A DNA stretch of 64,000 nt from Microbacterium sp. Root61 (GCF_001427525.1 NZ_LMGU01000001.1:712322-776321), one strand, 5' to 3'. Positions 51,768 to 61,560 are shown, counted from the first letter of the stretch. The notes: a model not told the origin generated them from the sequence alone. Numbers and translations are program-made.

Positions 51768-52712
51768 TCAGTGCGTGATCGGCGTGACCTCGAGGTCCCA
51801 CGGGGGGATCTCGGAAGGGGTGGGTATCTGCGTTCCGGGGAGGGACGCAGCAGCCGCGCCATAGGCGACGGCAGTCCGGAGCCGTAGATCGGCTGCGGCG
51901 CCGGCGACAGCGGCGATCAGATACCCGGCGAGCGAGCTGTCACCGGCCCCGACCGTGCTGGCTACCTCGATGCGCGGTGCGTGAGCGCGAAGCGATGTGT
52001 CCGCTGTGACCAGCAGAGCGCCCCGAGCGCCCAGAGTGACAAGGGCAGCGCCGACTTTGGCAGGCACCAGGGCGCGGGCCTGCGCGAGGGCGGATGCCGC
52101 GATATCCGCTTCGCCGGTGGAGCCGGCAAGCTCGCTGAGTTCTTCCTCGTTCGGCTTGATGAGGTCCGGAGCGGCGTCGGCCACGACCCGCTCTAGCGCG
52201 CGACCCGACGTGTCGACGGCGACGCGCGGTGCGTCTGCACCCCATCGAGCGCGCACAGCGGCGATGGCATCTGCGTAGAAGCCGTCACTCAGCCCTGGAG
52301 GCAGCGAGCCGGCGAAAACGACCCACTCCGCCCCCTCGCAGGCAGCGACCACACCGGCGATGAGGGCGCTGCACTCGGACTCGGACATCTCGGGGCCGGG
52401 AAGATTGATCTTGGTGGTGGTGCCGGCCGGGTCGGTGAGTGTCAGGTTCGCGCGCACTCGGCCGAGAACCTCCACGCGGCGCACCGCGATCCCTGTCCGG
52501 TCCAGCAGCAGTCGATAGGGGTCATCGGCCGCGCACGGGACCACGGCGATCGTGGCGATGCCTGCCGCCCGCAGAGCTCGAGCGACGTTCACGCCCTTGC
52601 CGCCCGCGTCTTCGCGCACGCTACCGGCGCGCTGCACCTCGCCGGCCCGGAGCGGTGCGTCCAGGCGCACGGCGCGATCCAGCGACGGGTTCGCGGTGAC
52701 GGTGACGATCAT
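51768..52712 (-). CDS. fruK: 1-phosphofructokinase
   Basis: Converts fructose 1-phosphate to fructose 1,6-bisphosphate. PfkB-family kinase of 314 aa: ANPSLDRAVRL at the start, EDAGGKGVNVARAL, KPNEEELSEL and the catalytic STVGAGDSSLAGYL with its GAGD anion hole. The ATG at 52712 overlaps the stop of the DeoR regulator (4 bp). Confidence 0.95.
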   Translation of the reverse strand: MIVTVTANPSLDRAVRLDAPLRAGEVQRAGSVREDAGGKGVNVARALRAAGIATIAVVPCAADDPYRLLLDRTGIAVRRVEVLGRVRANLTLTDPAGTTTKINLPGPEMSESECSALIAGVVAACEGAEWVVFAGSLPPGLSDGFYADAIAAVRARWGADAPRVAVDTSGRALERVVADAAPDLIKPNEEELSELAGSTGEADIAASALAQARALVPAKVGAALVTLGARGALLVTADTSLRAHAPRIEVASTVGAGDSSLAGYLIAAVAGAAADLRLRTAVAYGAAAASLPGTQIPTPSEIPPWDLEVTPITH

Positions 52713-53494
52713 GCGCGCCACACCTCCGTGCCGCACTCCACGAGCGCCTCGGAAAGCACTCCGGAAGGAAGCGCATCCGTGACGAGCAGATCGATGTCGG
52801 TGAGAGATGCGAACGTGACGAGCAGCTCGCGGTCGAACTTGCTCTCGTCGGCGACGACGATCACTCGACGGGCGGCCCTCACGATCGCGCGTTTGACCGC
52901 CGCTTCATCCGGGTCCGGCGTGCTCGCCCCGAACGCCGCTGAGAGACCGTTCACGCCGACGAACGCGACATCGGGTCGGAGCGCCTCGATCGCCCGTACC
53001 GTATCCGCACCCACTGCAGCTGCGGTGACCCCGCGGACCCGGCCGCCGATCACGGAGAGTGACACCGCGTCGGCGGTCGCGAGAGAGTGTGCGAGCGTCA
53101 GGGAGTGGGTGACGACCTCCGCGGAGCCGCGACTCATCGTCAACCGCGCGGCCAGCTGATCGGCGATCGCCGCTGTCGTGGTGCCGGCATCGAAGTAGAT
53201 GGAACCGTGGAAGCCCTCGCCCAGTGCATCGAGTGCGCGCTGCGCGATCGCGTGCTTGGCGCCGCTGCGTCGTTGGGCGCGATCGGCCAGGGACGATTCC
53301 GCCGTGCTGGCACGTTCCAGCGGCACCGCCCCCCCGTGCACGCGGCGGAGCGCACCAGACCTTTCGAGTGCGTCGAGATCCCGCCGTACCGTTTCGGTGG
53401 TGACGTCGAATCGCCCAGCGAGTTCGACCACGGCGACCCGGCCCTCTTCGAACAGGATCCGTTCGATGAGATCTTGCCGCTCCGTTGCGTACAC
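52709..53494 (-). CDS. DeoR family transcriptional regulator of the fructose operon
   Basis: 261 aa. N-terminal DeoR helix-turn-helix (RQDLIERILFEEGRVAVVELAGRFDVTTETVRRDLDALERSGALRRVHGGAV) and a sugar-phosphate-binding DeoR C-domain (FDAGTTTAAIADQL, VGVNGLS). GTG start at 53494 behind AAGGGGG. Being first in the fruKA operon, it probably responds to fructose 1-phosphate; an A/T-rich repeat region upstream is its likely operator. Confidence 0.93.
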   Translation of the reverse strand: MYATERQDLIERILFEEGRVAVVELAGRFDVTTETVRRDLDALERSGALRRVHGGAVPLERASTAESSLADRAQRRSGAKHAIAQRALDALGEGFHGSIYFDAGTTTAAIADQLAARLTMSRGSAEVVTHSLTLAHSLATADAVSLSVIGGRVRGVTAAAVGADTVRAIEALRPDVAFVGVNGLSAAFGASTPDPDEAAVKRAIVRAARRVIVVADESKFDRELLVTFASLTDIDLLVTDALPSGVLSEALVECGTEVWRA

Positions 53495-53511
53495 AGCATG
53501 CCCCCTTGAAT

Positions 53512-53557
53512 CTGATTCCAACACAGTACAACATAAAACAACACAAACACAATAGTG
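53512..53557. promoter_or_regulatory. Possible operator of the fruR operon
   Basis: A/T-rich block with repeated AACA/TGTT half-sites (AACACAGTACAACATAAAAC, then AACACAAACACAAT), conspicuous in a G/C-rich context. TACTGT is a candidate -10. DeoR-family proteins bind such TGTTTG/CAAACA repeats. Confidence 0.45.
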
Positions 53558-53596
53558 CGCAACGCGCGGGTGTCGAGTTGCAGATACCCTCGGACG

Positions 53597-54511
53597 ATGT
53601 CCGACAAGCCGATCGCCGAGATCCTGATCGACGAGGTGCTCGTGCGCGGACTCCTCCGGGCACAGCTGCCGAAGCTCGCGCCCCTGCCGCTGTCGAAGGC
53701 ATCCGAAGGATGGGATTGCGAGGTGTGGCGACTGGGCACGGACCTTGCGGTTCGTCTCCCCCGGCGGGCATTGTCGGCATCGCTGACCGCGCACGAGCAG
53801 TTCGCGCTCCCCCTCATCGCCCCCGCGGTCGAAGCGACGGGTGTGCGGCTGCCCGCTCCTCTCTTCCACGGTGCACCGGGTGCGGGGTATCCCTGGGCGT
53901 GGTCGATCGTTCCCTGGATCGTTGGCGAGTCCGGGCTGTCGGTGCGCCGCGAGGACCGCAGCGGATGGGCACAGCCACTGGCACGGGCTCTTCGCGCGCT
54001 CCACGCCCCCGCCCCGGCGGACTATCCCGTCAACCCCGCGCGCGGAGCCCCACTGGCCGCACGCGCAGAGGCGGTCGCCGGACGCCTCGACGACCTGCGC
54101 CGTCAGCACGGACCCGATGCCGCCCTGGACGCCCTGGAGGGGCTCTGGGACGCCGGCGTAGCCGCACCGACCTGGCAGCACTCACCCGTGTGGGTACACG
54201 GCGACCTGCACCCCGGTAACCTACTCGCGCACGGGTCCGAGTTGTGCGCCATCATCGACTTCGGCGATGTGACCGGAGGAGATCCGGCGTACGACCTGGC
54301 GGTCGCGTGGATCGCCTTCGACGACTCGGGCCGCCACGCCTTCATCGACGCCTTTGACGGCACGCACGACGCCGCGACCTGGGTGCGGGCGCGGGCCTGG
54401 GCCGGAGCGGTCGCGCTGATGCTGCTCGCACACAGCGACGACAACCCGGCCTACGCCGCCCTCGGCGCGGAGGCCCTCGACGCGGTGGTCTCCGGTGGCC
54501 GACGCGACTAA
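53597..54511 (+). CDS. Aminoglycoside phosphotransferase (APH) family protein
   Basis: Kinase-fold small-molecule phosphotransferase, 304 aa. Brenner-type motif VHGDLHPGNLL near residue 200 and metal motif IIDFGDV about 18 residues later. Family members phosphorylate aminoglycosides, macrolides or metabolites, and the substrate here is unknown; annotation as a resistance gene would be premature. A TACCCT box ends 6 nt before the ATG. Confidence 0.88.
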   Translation: MSDKPIAEILIDEVLVRGLLRAQLPKLAPLPLSKASEGWDCEVWRLGTDLAVRLPRRALSASLTAHEQFALPLIAPAVEATGVRLPAPLFHGAPGAGYPWAWSIVPWIVGESGLSVRREDRSGWAQPLARALRALHAPAPADYPVNPARGAPLAARAEAVAGRLDDLRRQHGPDAALDALEGLWDAGVAAPTWQHSPVWVHGDLHPGNLLAHGSELCAIIDFGDVTGGDPAYDLAVAWIAFDDSGRHAFIDAFDGTHDAATWVRARAWAGAVALMLLAHSDDNPAYAALGAEALDAVVSGGRRD

Positions 54512-55314
54512 GCCTTCGTCGCGCCCCCGGCCACCCACACATCGACACGATCGCCGTTCAGCATGAAGCGCACCACGCTGCCCGACGGAAGGTTCGCCGC
54601 GATCTCACTGGGGATCCCCTCGAGCATCAGATCGATCACGGGATTCAGCGGGGCGGGCGTGCAGCTCATGCCCCAGACTCCATAGGGTTCCATCTCCAGC
54701 ACGAGGCAGCGTCCCCGCTCGTCGCTGGCGGCGGACCAGGCGGTGAGACCGTTGTACGTCTCGTACCGCTGCAGAGACTCGAGGTCGAACATCGGCTGGA
54801 ATCCTTCGGAGCGCCTCATGAACGCGGCGCGATCTTCGTCGCTCGTCGCAACGGGAGCCATCGAGTAGTTCGCACGAGGAGCCATCAGCGAGGTCACGGT
54901 CGCGCTGATCCCGATGACCAGGAGGACCGCGATTCCGGCGGCGACCCATCGCGCGTTGCGACGCCACCACGGCGCCCCCTGCGTGTCAGCCACGTCCCCG
55001 ACCACGACACCGTCATCTGCGCCCGGCGACGGCACGCCGACGGGCGTTGCCTCGGCATCCGGTGACAGGCCGAAGCGGGCATCCGCAGGCTGCTCCGACG
55101 GCACTCCTGCGAAGACCGCGTCCAGGTCGCTCCGGTCGAGACCCGCGGGCAAGGCCCTCTGGCTGGACGACGCGGGGCGCGCCGCATCCTCGAGTTCGAT
55201 GAGTCGTCGCTGAGCGACGTCGTCGTCGGCGATGTCCGCGTCCGGACCGTAGGCCCGACGGCGCAGTTCGGCGAGCTCCGCCTCGCTCTCGAGGGACTGC
55301 GACGAGGCATCCAT
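54508..55314 (-). CDS. Membrane protein of unknown function
   Basis: 268 aa. Acidic N-terminal cytoplasmic region of about 140 residues that starts with a Ser/Glu-rich LELE helix pattern, one transmembrane helix (RWVAAGIAVLLVIGISATVTSLM), and an extracytoplasmic domain with two Cys. The ending VVRFMLNGDRVDVWVAGG is beta-like. Not recognised. It overlaps the convergent APH gene by 4 bp. The ATG at 55314 is preferred over an upstream extension that has no ribosome binding site. Confidence 0.78.
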   Translation of the reverse strand: MDASSQSLESEAELAELRRRAYGPDADIADDDVAQRRLIELEDAARPASSSQRALPAGLDRSDLDAVFAGVPSEQPADARFGLSPDAEATPVGVPSPGADDGVVVGDVADTQGAPWWRRNARWVAAGIAVLLVIGISATVTSLMAPRANYSMAPVATSDEDRAAFMRRSEGFQPMFDLESLQRYETYNGLTAWSAASDERGRCLVLEMEPYGVWGMSCTPAPLNPVIDLMLEGIPSEIAANLPSGSVVRFMLNGDRVDVWVAGGATKA

Positions 55315-55589
55315 GGCTTCATTATCACTCAAGGGAATCCGACCGCTTTTGTAGATAGTGCACAAGCGACTGAGTCCCACAGGATCCGGTACTTGGTCCC
55401 ACCATCACTGCCCGTCGGATGACGGAGAACGCCTGTTAGATTCGCACAGCTTCGACGGACCACCCCGCGATCGGCATGCCAATGACGGCAGGCCGAGGGG
55501 CGATCACCACCCGCGATCCCCCGTCGATCGGCGACAGCACGCCGGCATTCGAACACGCCTGCTCGCAGGCGCGACACCTGGAGTCCTCA

Positions 55590-57116
55590 ATGACGAGAAC
55601 AGAAACCCACGCGCACGGCCTCGGCATGCGCATCGCGGTCATCGTGCTCAGCGTTCTGCTGGCAGCGATGATCTTCCTCTACTTCGTGACCACCTCAAAG
55701 ATCGCGGATGGCGCGAACCAACTCGCCGCGGGCGCATCCGACGCGGATGGCGGCTCCCAGCTGGTCGCCGACGGCACTGTGGCTCTATCCGACGGCGCAG
55801 GAGAACTCGCCGCCGGTGCCGGCAAGCTCGACGACGGCGCCGCCAGCGCCGCGTCCGGAGCGGCATCGCTGTCGGCCGGAGCCACCTCCGCCGCCGCCGG
55901 TGCGGCCTCCCTCGCCGAGGGGGCGACCTCGCTGTCCTCCGGTGCCTCGAGCGCCGCAGAGGGAGCGGCCAAGGTCAGTTCGGGCGCCGCATCGGCCGCC
56001 AGTGGCGCTACCGCACTCGCCAACGGTGCAGGGTCCGCGAACCAGGGCGCTGCAGACTTGGCGGCAGGAGCGAAGGATGCCGCCGCCGGCGCCGCGCAGA
56101 TCGCCGCGAGCTCGCAGCAGCTGGCCGCGGGAGTGGTCGCGACCAACGCGATCGCAGGTGAGGTTCTCGCGGGCGCCGACACCCTCAATACGAAACTCGC
56201 CGAGGGAATCACCGCTGATGTCACGACCCTCGCCGACCCCGCCACCAAGACGGCGCTCGCTGCAACGGCCGCGGATGCTCCGGTGAATGCGAACAAACTC
56301 GCCACCAGCCTTGCCGCGCTCGCTGCCGCCGATCCGGGCAACACGACGCTGGCGAGCCTTGCGGCTCTGGCCGCGGGCGTGGAGAAGCAGGTCAACGGTC
56401 TGGCTGCTCCGGCTGCTGCGGCCCCGGCACTGGCTCAGGGCCTCATCTCAGCGTCAGATGGAGCCCAGGACCTCGCCGCGGGCGCAAACATCCTCGTGAA
56501 CGGCGACATGAGCAAGATGTGGCCGGGCACCGTGGGGCTCGCCAACCCGAAAGTCGGAGCCCCCGCGCTGGCCGCAGGCGCCCAGTCGCTCAGTGCAGGT
56601 GTGACCAAGGTCAGCAACGGCGCCGTATCGCTGTCATCCGGGATCCAGTCGCTCAGCTCCGGCGCCGGATCTCTCGCCGCAGGCACGCAGTCCCTCGCGG
56701 GCGGTGCATCGAGCCTCAACGCCGGAACGCAGAACCTCAGCGCCGGCGCGGCGAAGCTCAACTCCGGTGCTGCGGATCTGGCCACCGGCACGTCGACGCT
56801 CTCACAGGGTGCCGCGACACTGTCGTCGGGTGTGACGGAGCTCTCCGCAGGCGCATCGACCCTCGCCGAGGGCAGCGACACGCTCGCGGACGGCAGCGCA
56901 GAGCTCTCGGCCGGTGCTGTCGCCCTGGCTGACGGCACGACGCAGATCGCGGATGGATCGGACACCCTCGCCACCGGTGCCTCCGGTGCGACGCCGATGA
57001 TCGTGCCGTGGCTGCTCGGCATCGCGCTGGTGGGACTGATCGCGATCGGCTTCTGGGTCGGTCACCGGATCAGCCACCGCACCCGCACCGAACGGGGCGC
57101 TGTCGCCACCGCGTGA
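55590..57116 (+). CDS. xxxLxxG heptad-repeat membrane protein (YhgE-related)
   Basis: 508 aa: an N-terminal helix (residues about 13-33), some 400 residues of heptads with Leu and Gly fixed (S-A-G-A-x-x-L, for example LSSGAGSLAAGTQSLAGG), a less regular insertion in the middle, and a C-terminal helix (IVPWLLGIALVGLIAIGFWVG). TIGR03057-type repeats occur in YhgE/Pip and MmpL-like proteins, but here the multi-helix transporter domain is absent. Probably an extracellular rod anchored at both ends. Confidence 0.85.
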   Translation: MTRTETHAHGLGMRIAVIVLSVLLAAMIFLYFVTTSKIADGANQLAAGASDADGGSQLVADGTVALSDGAGELAAGAGKLDDGAASAASGAASLSAGATSAAAGAASLAEGATSLSSGASSAAEGAAKVSSGAASAASGATALANGAGSANQGAADLAAGAKDAAAGAAQIAASSQQLAAGVVATNAIAGEVLAGADTLNTKLAEGITADVTTLADPATKTALAATAADAPVNANKLATSLAALAAADPGNTTLASLAALAAGVEKQVNGLAAPAAAAPALAQGLISASDGAQDLAAGANILVNGDMSKMWPGTVGLANPKVGAPALAAGAQSLSAGVTKVSNGAVSLSSGIQSLSSGAGSLAAGTQSLAGGASSLNAGTQNLSAGAAKLNSGAADLATGTSTLSQGAATLSSGVTELSAGASTLAEGSDTLADGSAELSAGAVALADGTTQIADGSDTLATGASGATPMIVPWLLGIALVGLIAIGFWVGHRISHRTRTERGAVATA

Positions 57117-57196
57117 CGTGAACTACCGGACGGGCGTGGGTCGGGGCATCCGATTCACGCCCGTTCCTCCGGTCGAGCCCTTGCGCGTCGGGCCGG

Positions 57197-57556
57197 TCAA
57201 GCCGGGCCGAATGGATGGGTGAGGTCGTAGGCGCGAGCGATCTTCTGGGGGACCACCATCCGCCATGCGTCGACGACAAGCTCGCGGGCCTCGGTCGGGT
57301 CGAGAGACGCGAGATCGGCGTGGACCCAGTTGAAGCGCAGGTCCGACGCCGATGGCATCTGGAACTTGCGCGGATCGCCCCCGACCAGGGCCGCACGCTC
57401 CTCCTGCGGGAAGGCGAAGCCCATGACCGTCTCGTCGAGAGAGAAGGCCACGTAGACCATCTGTCCGACGCGGAACTTCAACCTCCCGCGTACGTACGCG
57501 TGGTACGAGCGTTCCAGTTCGGCGCCGAGCGATCGAACATCCTCGATCACTGCCAT
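57197..57556 (-). CDS. MmcQ/YjbR family protein
   Basis: 119 aa of the CyaY-like-fold MmcQ/YjbR family, often called DNA-binding without proof. FRVGQMVYVAFSLDETVMGFAFPQEERAALV and the C-terminal ELVVDAWRMVVPQKIARAYDLTH (W-R-x-V-P-x-K) are typical. Preceded on the same strand by a terminator and tRNA-Gln. Confidence 0.88.
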   Translation of the reverse strand: MAVIEDVRSLGAELERSYHAYVRGRLKFRVGQMVYVAFSLDETVMGFAFPQEERAALVGGDPRKFQMPSASDLRFNWVHADLASLDPTEARELVVDAWRMVVPQKIARAYDLTHPFGPA

Positions 57557-57612
57557 GCGTGGATCTCCAGCGTCAGCGCGCGGTTCGCGGAGAGTTCGGT
57601 GCCGAGAAACAG

Positions 57613-57641
57613 GAAAACCCCCGCTGAGCGGGGGTTTTTCC
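57613..57641 (-). terminator. Terminator after tRNA-Gln
   Basis: AAAACCCCCGC and GCGGGGGTTTTT around a TGA loop, immediately downstream of the tRNA on the minus strand; A/T tracts on both sides. Confidence 0.88.
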
Positions 57642-57644
57642 TTG

Positions 57645-57716
57645 CTGGGGTACCTGGACTCGAACCAAGAACAAAGGTACCAGAAACCTCCGTGTTGCCA
57701 ATTACACCATACCCCA
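57645..57716 (-). tRNA. tRNA-Gln (CTG)
   Basis: 72-nt cloverleaf on the minus strand: acceptor TGGGGTA/TACCCCA, D-arm closed by GTGT/ACAC, anticodon loop TTCTGGT (anticodon CTG), T-loop TTCGAGT with stem CTTGG/CCAGG. No encoded CCA. Confidence 0.95.
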
Positions 57717-57799
57717 TGGCGGTTCAGCCGAAGCCTTACCGAAGATCAAGCTTACGCGATCACGGCGGCTTGGCCAAACTGAGAGCCGGTCCCGGCGTG

Positions 57800-59311
57800 T
57801 CAGCCGACCTTCTCGACGAGCGCGCCGAGGCGACGGATCGACTCCGCCTTGCCCAACAGCTCCATCGACTCGAACAGCGGCGGCGACACACGACGGCCGC
57901 TCAGCGCGACGCGCAGCGGACCATATGCCACGCGCGGCTTGAGTCCCAGACCTTCGATGAGGGCGGCGGCCAGCGCCTCCTGCACCGAGGCGGCGATGAA
58001 CTCCGACTCCGGCACGAGTTCGAGTGCGCCGACCGAGGCCACGAGCACCTCACCCGCGTTGTCCGGGAGCGATGCCAGGGCGTCGTCGTCGTACGCGATC
58101 TCGTTGGTGAAGAGGAACCCGAGCAGTCCGGGAACGTCGCCGAGCAGCTGCACGCGCTCCTGCACGAGCGGGGCGGATGCCTCGATCATGGCCCGCTGCT
58201 CGGGCGTCGGGATTTCACCGATCACGCCGGCCTGCGTCAGGTACGGGAGGATGCGCGCGGCGAAGTCCGCGGGCGCCAGCATCCGGATGTGGTCGCCGTT
58301 GATCGACTCCGCCTTCTTCTGGTCGAAGCGAGCCGGGTTCGGGTTGACGTTGACGACATCGAATGCCGCGGTGAACTCGTCGAGCGAGAAGACATCGCGA
58401 TCGTGGCCGATCGACCACCCCAGCAGCGCGAGGTAGTTCAGCAGGCCCTCGTGGATGAAACCCTTGTCGCGCTGCAGGAAGAGGTCCGCGCGCGGGTCGC
58501 GCTTGGAAAGCTTCTTGTTGCCGTCGCCGAGCACGAGCGGCAGGTGCGCGAAGCGCGGGATGAAGTCGGTGACGCCGGCGTCGATGAGCGCCGCGTACAG
58601 CGCGAGCTGACGGGCCGTCGAGGGCATCAGGTCTTCACCCCGCAGCACGTGGGTGATGCCCATGAGCGCGTCATCCACCGGGTTGACGAACGTGTACAGC
58701 GGGATGCCGCCGGCACGCACGATCACGAAGTCGGGGAACGATCCGGCGGGGAAGGTCACTTCACCGCGCACGAGGTCGACGTAGGTGACGTCCTCGTCGG
58801 GCACGCGGAGGCGCCATGCAGGCTCGCGTCCTTCGGCGCGGAACGCCGCCTTCTGCTCGTCGGTGAGCGTCCGGTCGTAGTTGTCGTATCCGAGCTGCTT
58901 CGCGCGACCGTTCGCCTCGTTGCGGGCGTCGATCTCCTCGGCGTTCGAGTAGCTCTCGTACACGGCACCGGCGGCGATGAGCTTGTCGAGCACGCCGCGG
59001 TACAGGTCGTGGCGCTGCGACTGGCGGTACGGCGCGTGCGGGCCGCCGATCTCCACGCCCTCGTCCCAGTCGATCTTCAGCCAGCGCAGGGCGTCCAGCA
59101 ACTGCTGGTAGCTCTCTTCGCTGTCGCGCGCGGCATCCGTATCCTCGATGCGGAAGATCATCTTGCCGCCGTTGTGACGCGCATAAGCCCAGTTGAACAG
59201 GGCCGTGCGCACCAGTCCGACGTGCGGAAGACCGGTCGGCGAGGGGCAGAACCGCACGCGAACGTCGGCTCCGGTGGCGGTCGTGGTGCGGGGATCGACT
59301 GTAGATGACAT
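57800..59311 (-). CDS. gltX: Glutamate--tRNA ligase
   Basis: Class I aminoacyl-tRNA synthetase, 503 aa. HIGH region as [28 protein letters not shown] as KLSKRD, GDGNKK before it. GltX is probably non-discriminating if Glu-tRNA-Gln amidation is used, but GatCAB lies outside the window. The start at MSSTVDPRT is chosen since an upstream extension has no resemblance to GltX and overlaps the LysR gene. Confidence 0.96.
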   Translation of the reverse strand: MSSTVDPRTTTATGADVRVRFCPSPTGLPHVGLVRTALFNWAYARHNGGKMIFRIEDTDAARDSEESYQQLLDALRWLKIDWDEGVEIGGPHAPYRQSQRHDLYRGVLDKLIAAGAVYESYSNAEEIDARNEANGRAKQLGYDNYDRTLTDEQKAAFRAEGREPAWRLRVPDEDVTYVDLVRGEVTFPAGSFPDFVIVRAGGIPLYTFVNPVDDALMGITHVLRGEDLMPSTARQLALYAALIDAGVTDFIPRFAHLPLVLGDGNKKLSKRDPRADLFLQRDKGFIHEGLLNYLALLGWSIGHDRDVFSLDEFTAAFDVVNVNPNPARFDQKKAESINGDHIRMLAPADFAARILPYLTQAGVIGEIPTPEQRAMIEASAPLVQERVQLLGDVPGLLGFLFTNEIAYDDDALASLPDNAGEVLVASVGALELVPESEFIAASVQEALAAALIEGLGLKPRVAYGPLRVALSGRRVSPPLFESMELLGKAESIRRLGALVEKVG

Positions 59312-59322
59312 CACGGTCCAGC

Positions 59323-60285
59323 TTAGTTCGCGGCGGCCGGCGATTCTGCGGTGTCGGCGAGCACCCGAGTGAGCGCCGCGAGCGTCGTGCGGACCGACGG
59401 AACCCGATCCGCACCGTGGGCAGTCACGACATGCAGCGTGCGCTCCTCCCCCGCCGGCAACGGCAGGGTCACGACACCGGGCAGTTGCGGGAAGGATGCC
59501 ACGGCCATCCGCGGCAGCGTCGCGACCCCGATGCCCTGAGCCACCAATCCTTCGACGGCGACGAAGTTGTCGGTCTCGAACGTGATGCGCGGTTCGAATC
59601 CGGCCCGGCCGCACAGTTCGAGGAGGTGCCCACGGCAGCGCGGGCACCCGGCGATCCAGTCCTCGTCGGCGAGCTGTGCGATCTCGACGGTGTCGGAGCC
59701 GGCGGCCGGATGATCGGTCGGCAGAACCGCGAGGAGCTGGTCGGTGCCGACGCTGCGCACGGACAGCCCGCGCGCGCTGTAGCGGTGGGGATCGTCGCGG
59801 TCGCCGGGATAACTGAACGTGAGCGCGATGTCGGCACGGTCCTCCCGCACGGCCGCGACCGCTTCGGGCGGCTCCGCCTCGACGTACGTGAGCGAGACCC
59901 CGGGGTGATGCAGGGCGAGATCCGCGAGCAGCCGCGGGATGACGCTGGGCGACGCGGAAGGAAACCCCACCAGTCGCACCCGACCAACCTTCAGCCCGCG
60001 GAGCTCGTCGAGTTCTTCGGATGCCGCATCCAGAGCCGTCGTGACCGCCGGTGCGTGACGCGCGAGGATCCGGCCCGCTTCAGTGAGTCGCACACGGCGC
60101 CCGACGCGCTCGACCACCGCGATGCCGAGCCGCTGCTCGAGACGCTTCATCTGCTGACTGACGGCCGGCTGACTGAGGCCCAACGCGTCGGCCGCGCCGG
60201 TGATCGACCCTTCGTCGCCGATCGCCTTCACGACCCGCAGGGTCTGCACGTCGAACTCGGGGTCGTCGAAGGAGGTGTCGGCCAT
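59323..60285 (-). CDS. LysR family transcriptional regulator
   Basis: 320 aa. N-terminal HTH (VDHTR-like [44 protein letters not shown]) and a LysR co-inducer domain. The ATG at 60285 lies 7 nt behind a TATGAT box, so MADTSFDD is the probable start, not the ATG four codons earlier. It is divergent from the aminotransferase gene and its transporter-side neighbours, its likely targets. Confidence 0.92.
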   Translation of the reverse strand: MADTSFDDPEFDVQTLRVVKAIGDEGSITGAADALGLSQPAVSQQMKRLEQRLGIAVVERVGRRVRLTEAGRILARHAPAVTTALDAASEELDELRGLKVGRVRLVGFPSASPSVIPRLLADLALHHPGVSLTYVEAEPPEAVAAVREDRADIALTFSYPGDRDDPHRYSARGLSVRSVGTDQLLAVLPTDHPAAGSDTVEIAQLADEDWIAGCPRCRGHLLELCGRAGFEPRITFETDNFVAVEGLVAQGIGVATLPRMAVASFPQLPGVVTLPLPAGEERTLHVVTAHGADRVPSVRTTLAALTRVLADTAESPAAAN

Positions 60286-60368
60286 ACGCGAAATCATAAC
60301 GCGGGTGCATGTTTTGCATTGAAAACCGGGCCTAGACCAATGTCTGAGCCGACTGTCACTCTGGACAC

Positions 60369-61439
60369 ATGGCCCCGATCACCGTCTCCGCACCCCCCGC
60401 CCTCGCGGCGAGCGAGGCGTTCGCCGGCGGCCGCGGCTACCTCGCGGCCTGCACCCTCGGCCTGCCACCGCGGGCCGCGCGCGACGCCATGGCCGCCGAC
60501 CTCGACGCCTGGTCCTCCGGACACCCCGACCCGGTCGGCTACACGGCAGCGGTCGAGCGCACGCGCGGCCACTTCGCCAGGCTGGTCGATGTCGCGGCCG
60601 ACCGTGTCGCGATCGGCTCGCAGGCATCCGTATTCAGCGGTCTGATCGCCGCCGGCCTCCCCGACGGCGCAGAGGTGCTGTGCGCCGAAGGAGACTTCTC
60701 CTCGATCGTGCTCCCCTTCGTCCACGCCGGCCGCGGCATCCGTGTCCGTTCCGTGCCGCTCGACGCGCTCGCGGACGAGATCACCCCCGACACCGCGCTC
60801 GTCGCCTTCTCGATCGTGCAATCGGCATGCGGCCAGGTGGCGGATGCCGCCGCCATCGTCACCGCAGCGCGCCGCCACGGCGCGCGCACGTACTGCGACG
60901 CGACGCAGGCCGTCGGGTGGCTGCCCGTCGACGCCTCGCAGTTCGACGCGCTCGTGTGCCACGCCTACAAGTGGCTGTGCGCCCCGCGGGGCGTGGCGTT
61001 CCTCACCATCAGTGCGGACTTCGCCCGCCGGATCCCGTCGGTGTTCGCCGGGTGGTACGCCGGCGACAACCCGTGGACGTCGTGCTACGGCGACTCTGTC
61101 GAGCTCGCCTCCGACGCGCGCCGGTTCGACGTCTCCCCCGCGTGGCAGGCATTCGTCGGTGCGGAGGCGGCACTCGAACTGTTCGCGACCTCCGACCCGA
61201 CCGCTCTGCACGCCCATGCCACCGGGCTCGCCACCGCGTTCCGCGATCGCCTCGGGCTGGTCACCGCCGACCGGGCCAGCGCCATCGTCTCCTGGCGGGA
61301 TCCGGAAGGATGCGACCTCGCGCGCCTCACGGCCGCCGGCATCATCGCCTCCGGTCGCGCCGGACGCGTGCGCGTCGCCTTCCACGTCTTCAACGACGCG
61401 CAGGACGTCGACCTCGCCGTGGCCGCCCTCGGCCGCTGA
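60369..61439 (+). CDS. Aminotransferase class V-fold PLP-dependent enzyme
   Basis: 356 aa. PLP-binding Asp177 (YCDATQAVGW) and Schiff-base Lys201 (CHAYKWLCAPRG) are in the kynureninase/SufS-like arrangement; no persulfide Cys loop suited to a desulfurase is apparent. Reaction unknown. It is divergent from the LysR gene with 83 bp between their starts. Confidence 0.9.
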   Translation: MAPITVSAPPALAASEAFAGGRGYLAACTLGLPPRAARDAMAADLDAWSSGHPDPVGYTAAVERTRGHFARLVDVAADRVAIGSQASVFSGLIAAGLPDGAEVLCAEGDFSSIVLPFVHAGRGIRVRSVPLDALADEITPDTALVAFSIVQSACGQVADAAAIVTAARRHGARTYCDATQAVGWLPVDASQFDALVCHAYKWLCAPRGVAFLTISADFARRIPSVFAGWYAGDNPWTSCYGDSVELASDARRFDVSPAWQAFVGAEAALELFATSDPTALHAHATGLATAFRDRLGLVTADRASAIVSWRDPEGCDLARLTAAGIIASGRAGRVRVAFHVFNDAQDVDLAVAALGR

Positions 61440-61473
61440 TCCGGTCCTGAGCCGCCGTCGTCATTCCCCGGCG

Positions 61474-61560
61474 GTGCACAGCTTCGGGGCGCGAGAGAGA
61501 GACTCGGGGTCGGGGCCACGCACGCTTCGCGTGTCGTCCGGATGGCCCGAAGCTCTGCAC
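61474..61560. repeat. Long-range inverted repeat between convergent genes
   Basis: GTGCACAGCTTCGGG at 61474-61488 pairs with CCCGAAGCTCTGCAC at 61546-61560 (14 of 15). A smaller hairpin (CACGC/GCGTG) sits in the 57-nt loop. Possible bidirectional terminator or an RNA structure. Confidence 0.55.

Noticed and set aside
53597..54511. Aminoglycoside resistance gene
   Set aside because: The kinase motifs show the superfamily only; substrate cannot be assigned.
57215..59308. 697-codon plus-strand frame opposite gltX
   Set aside because: Covers a tRNA and a terminator as well as gltX, so it cannot be a real gene.
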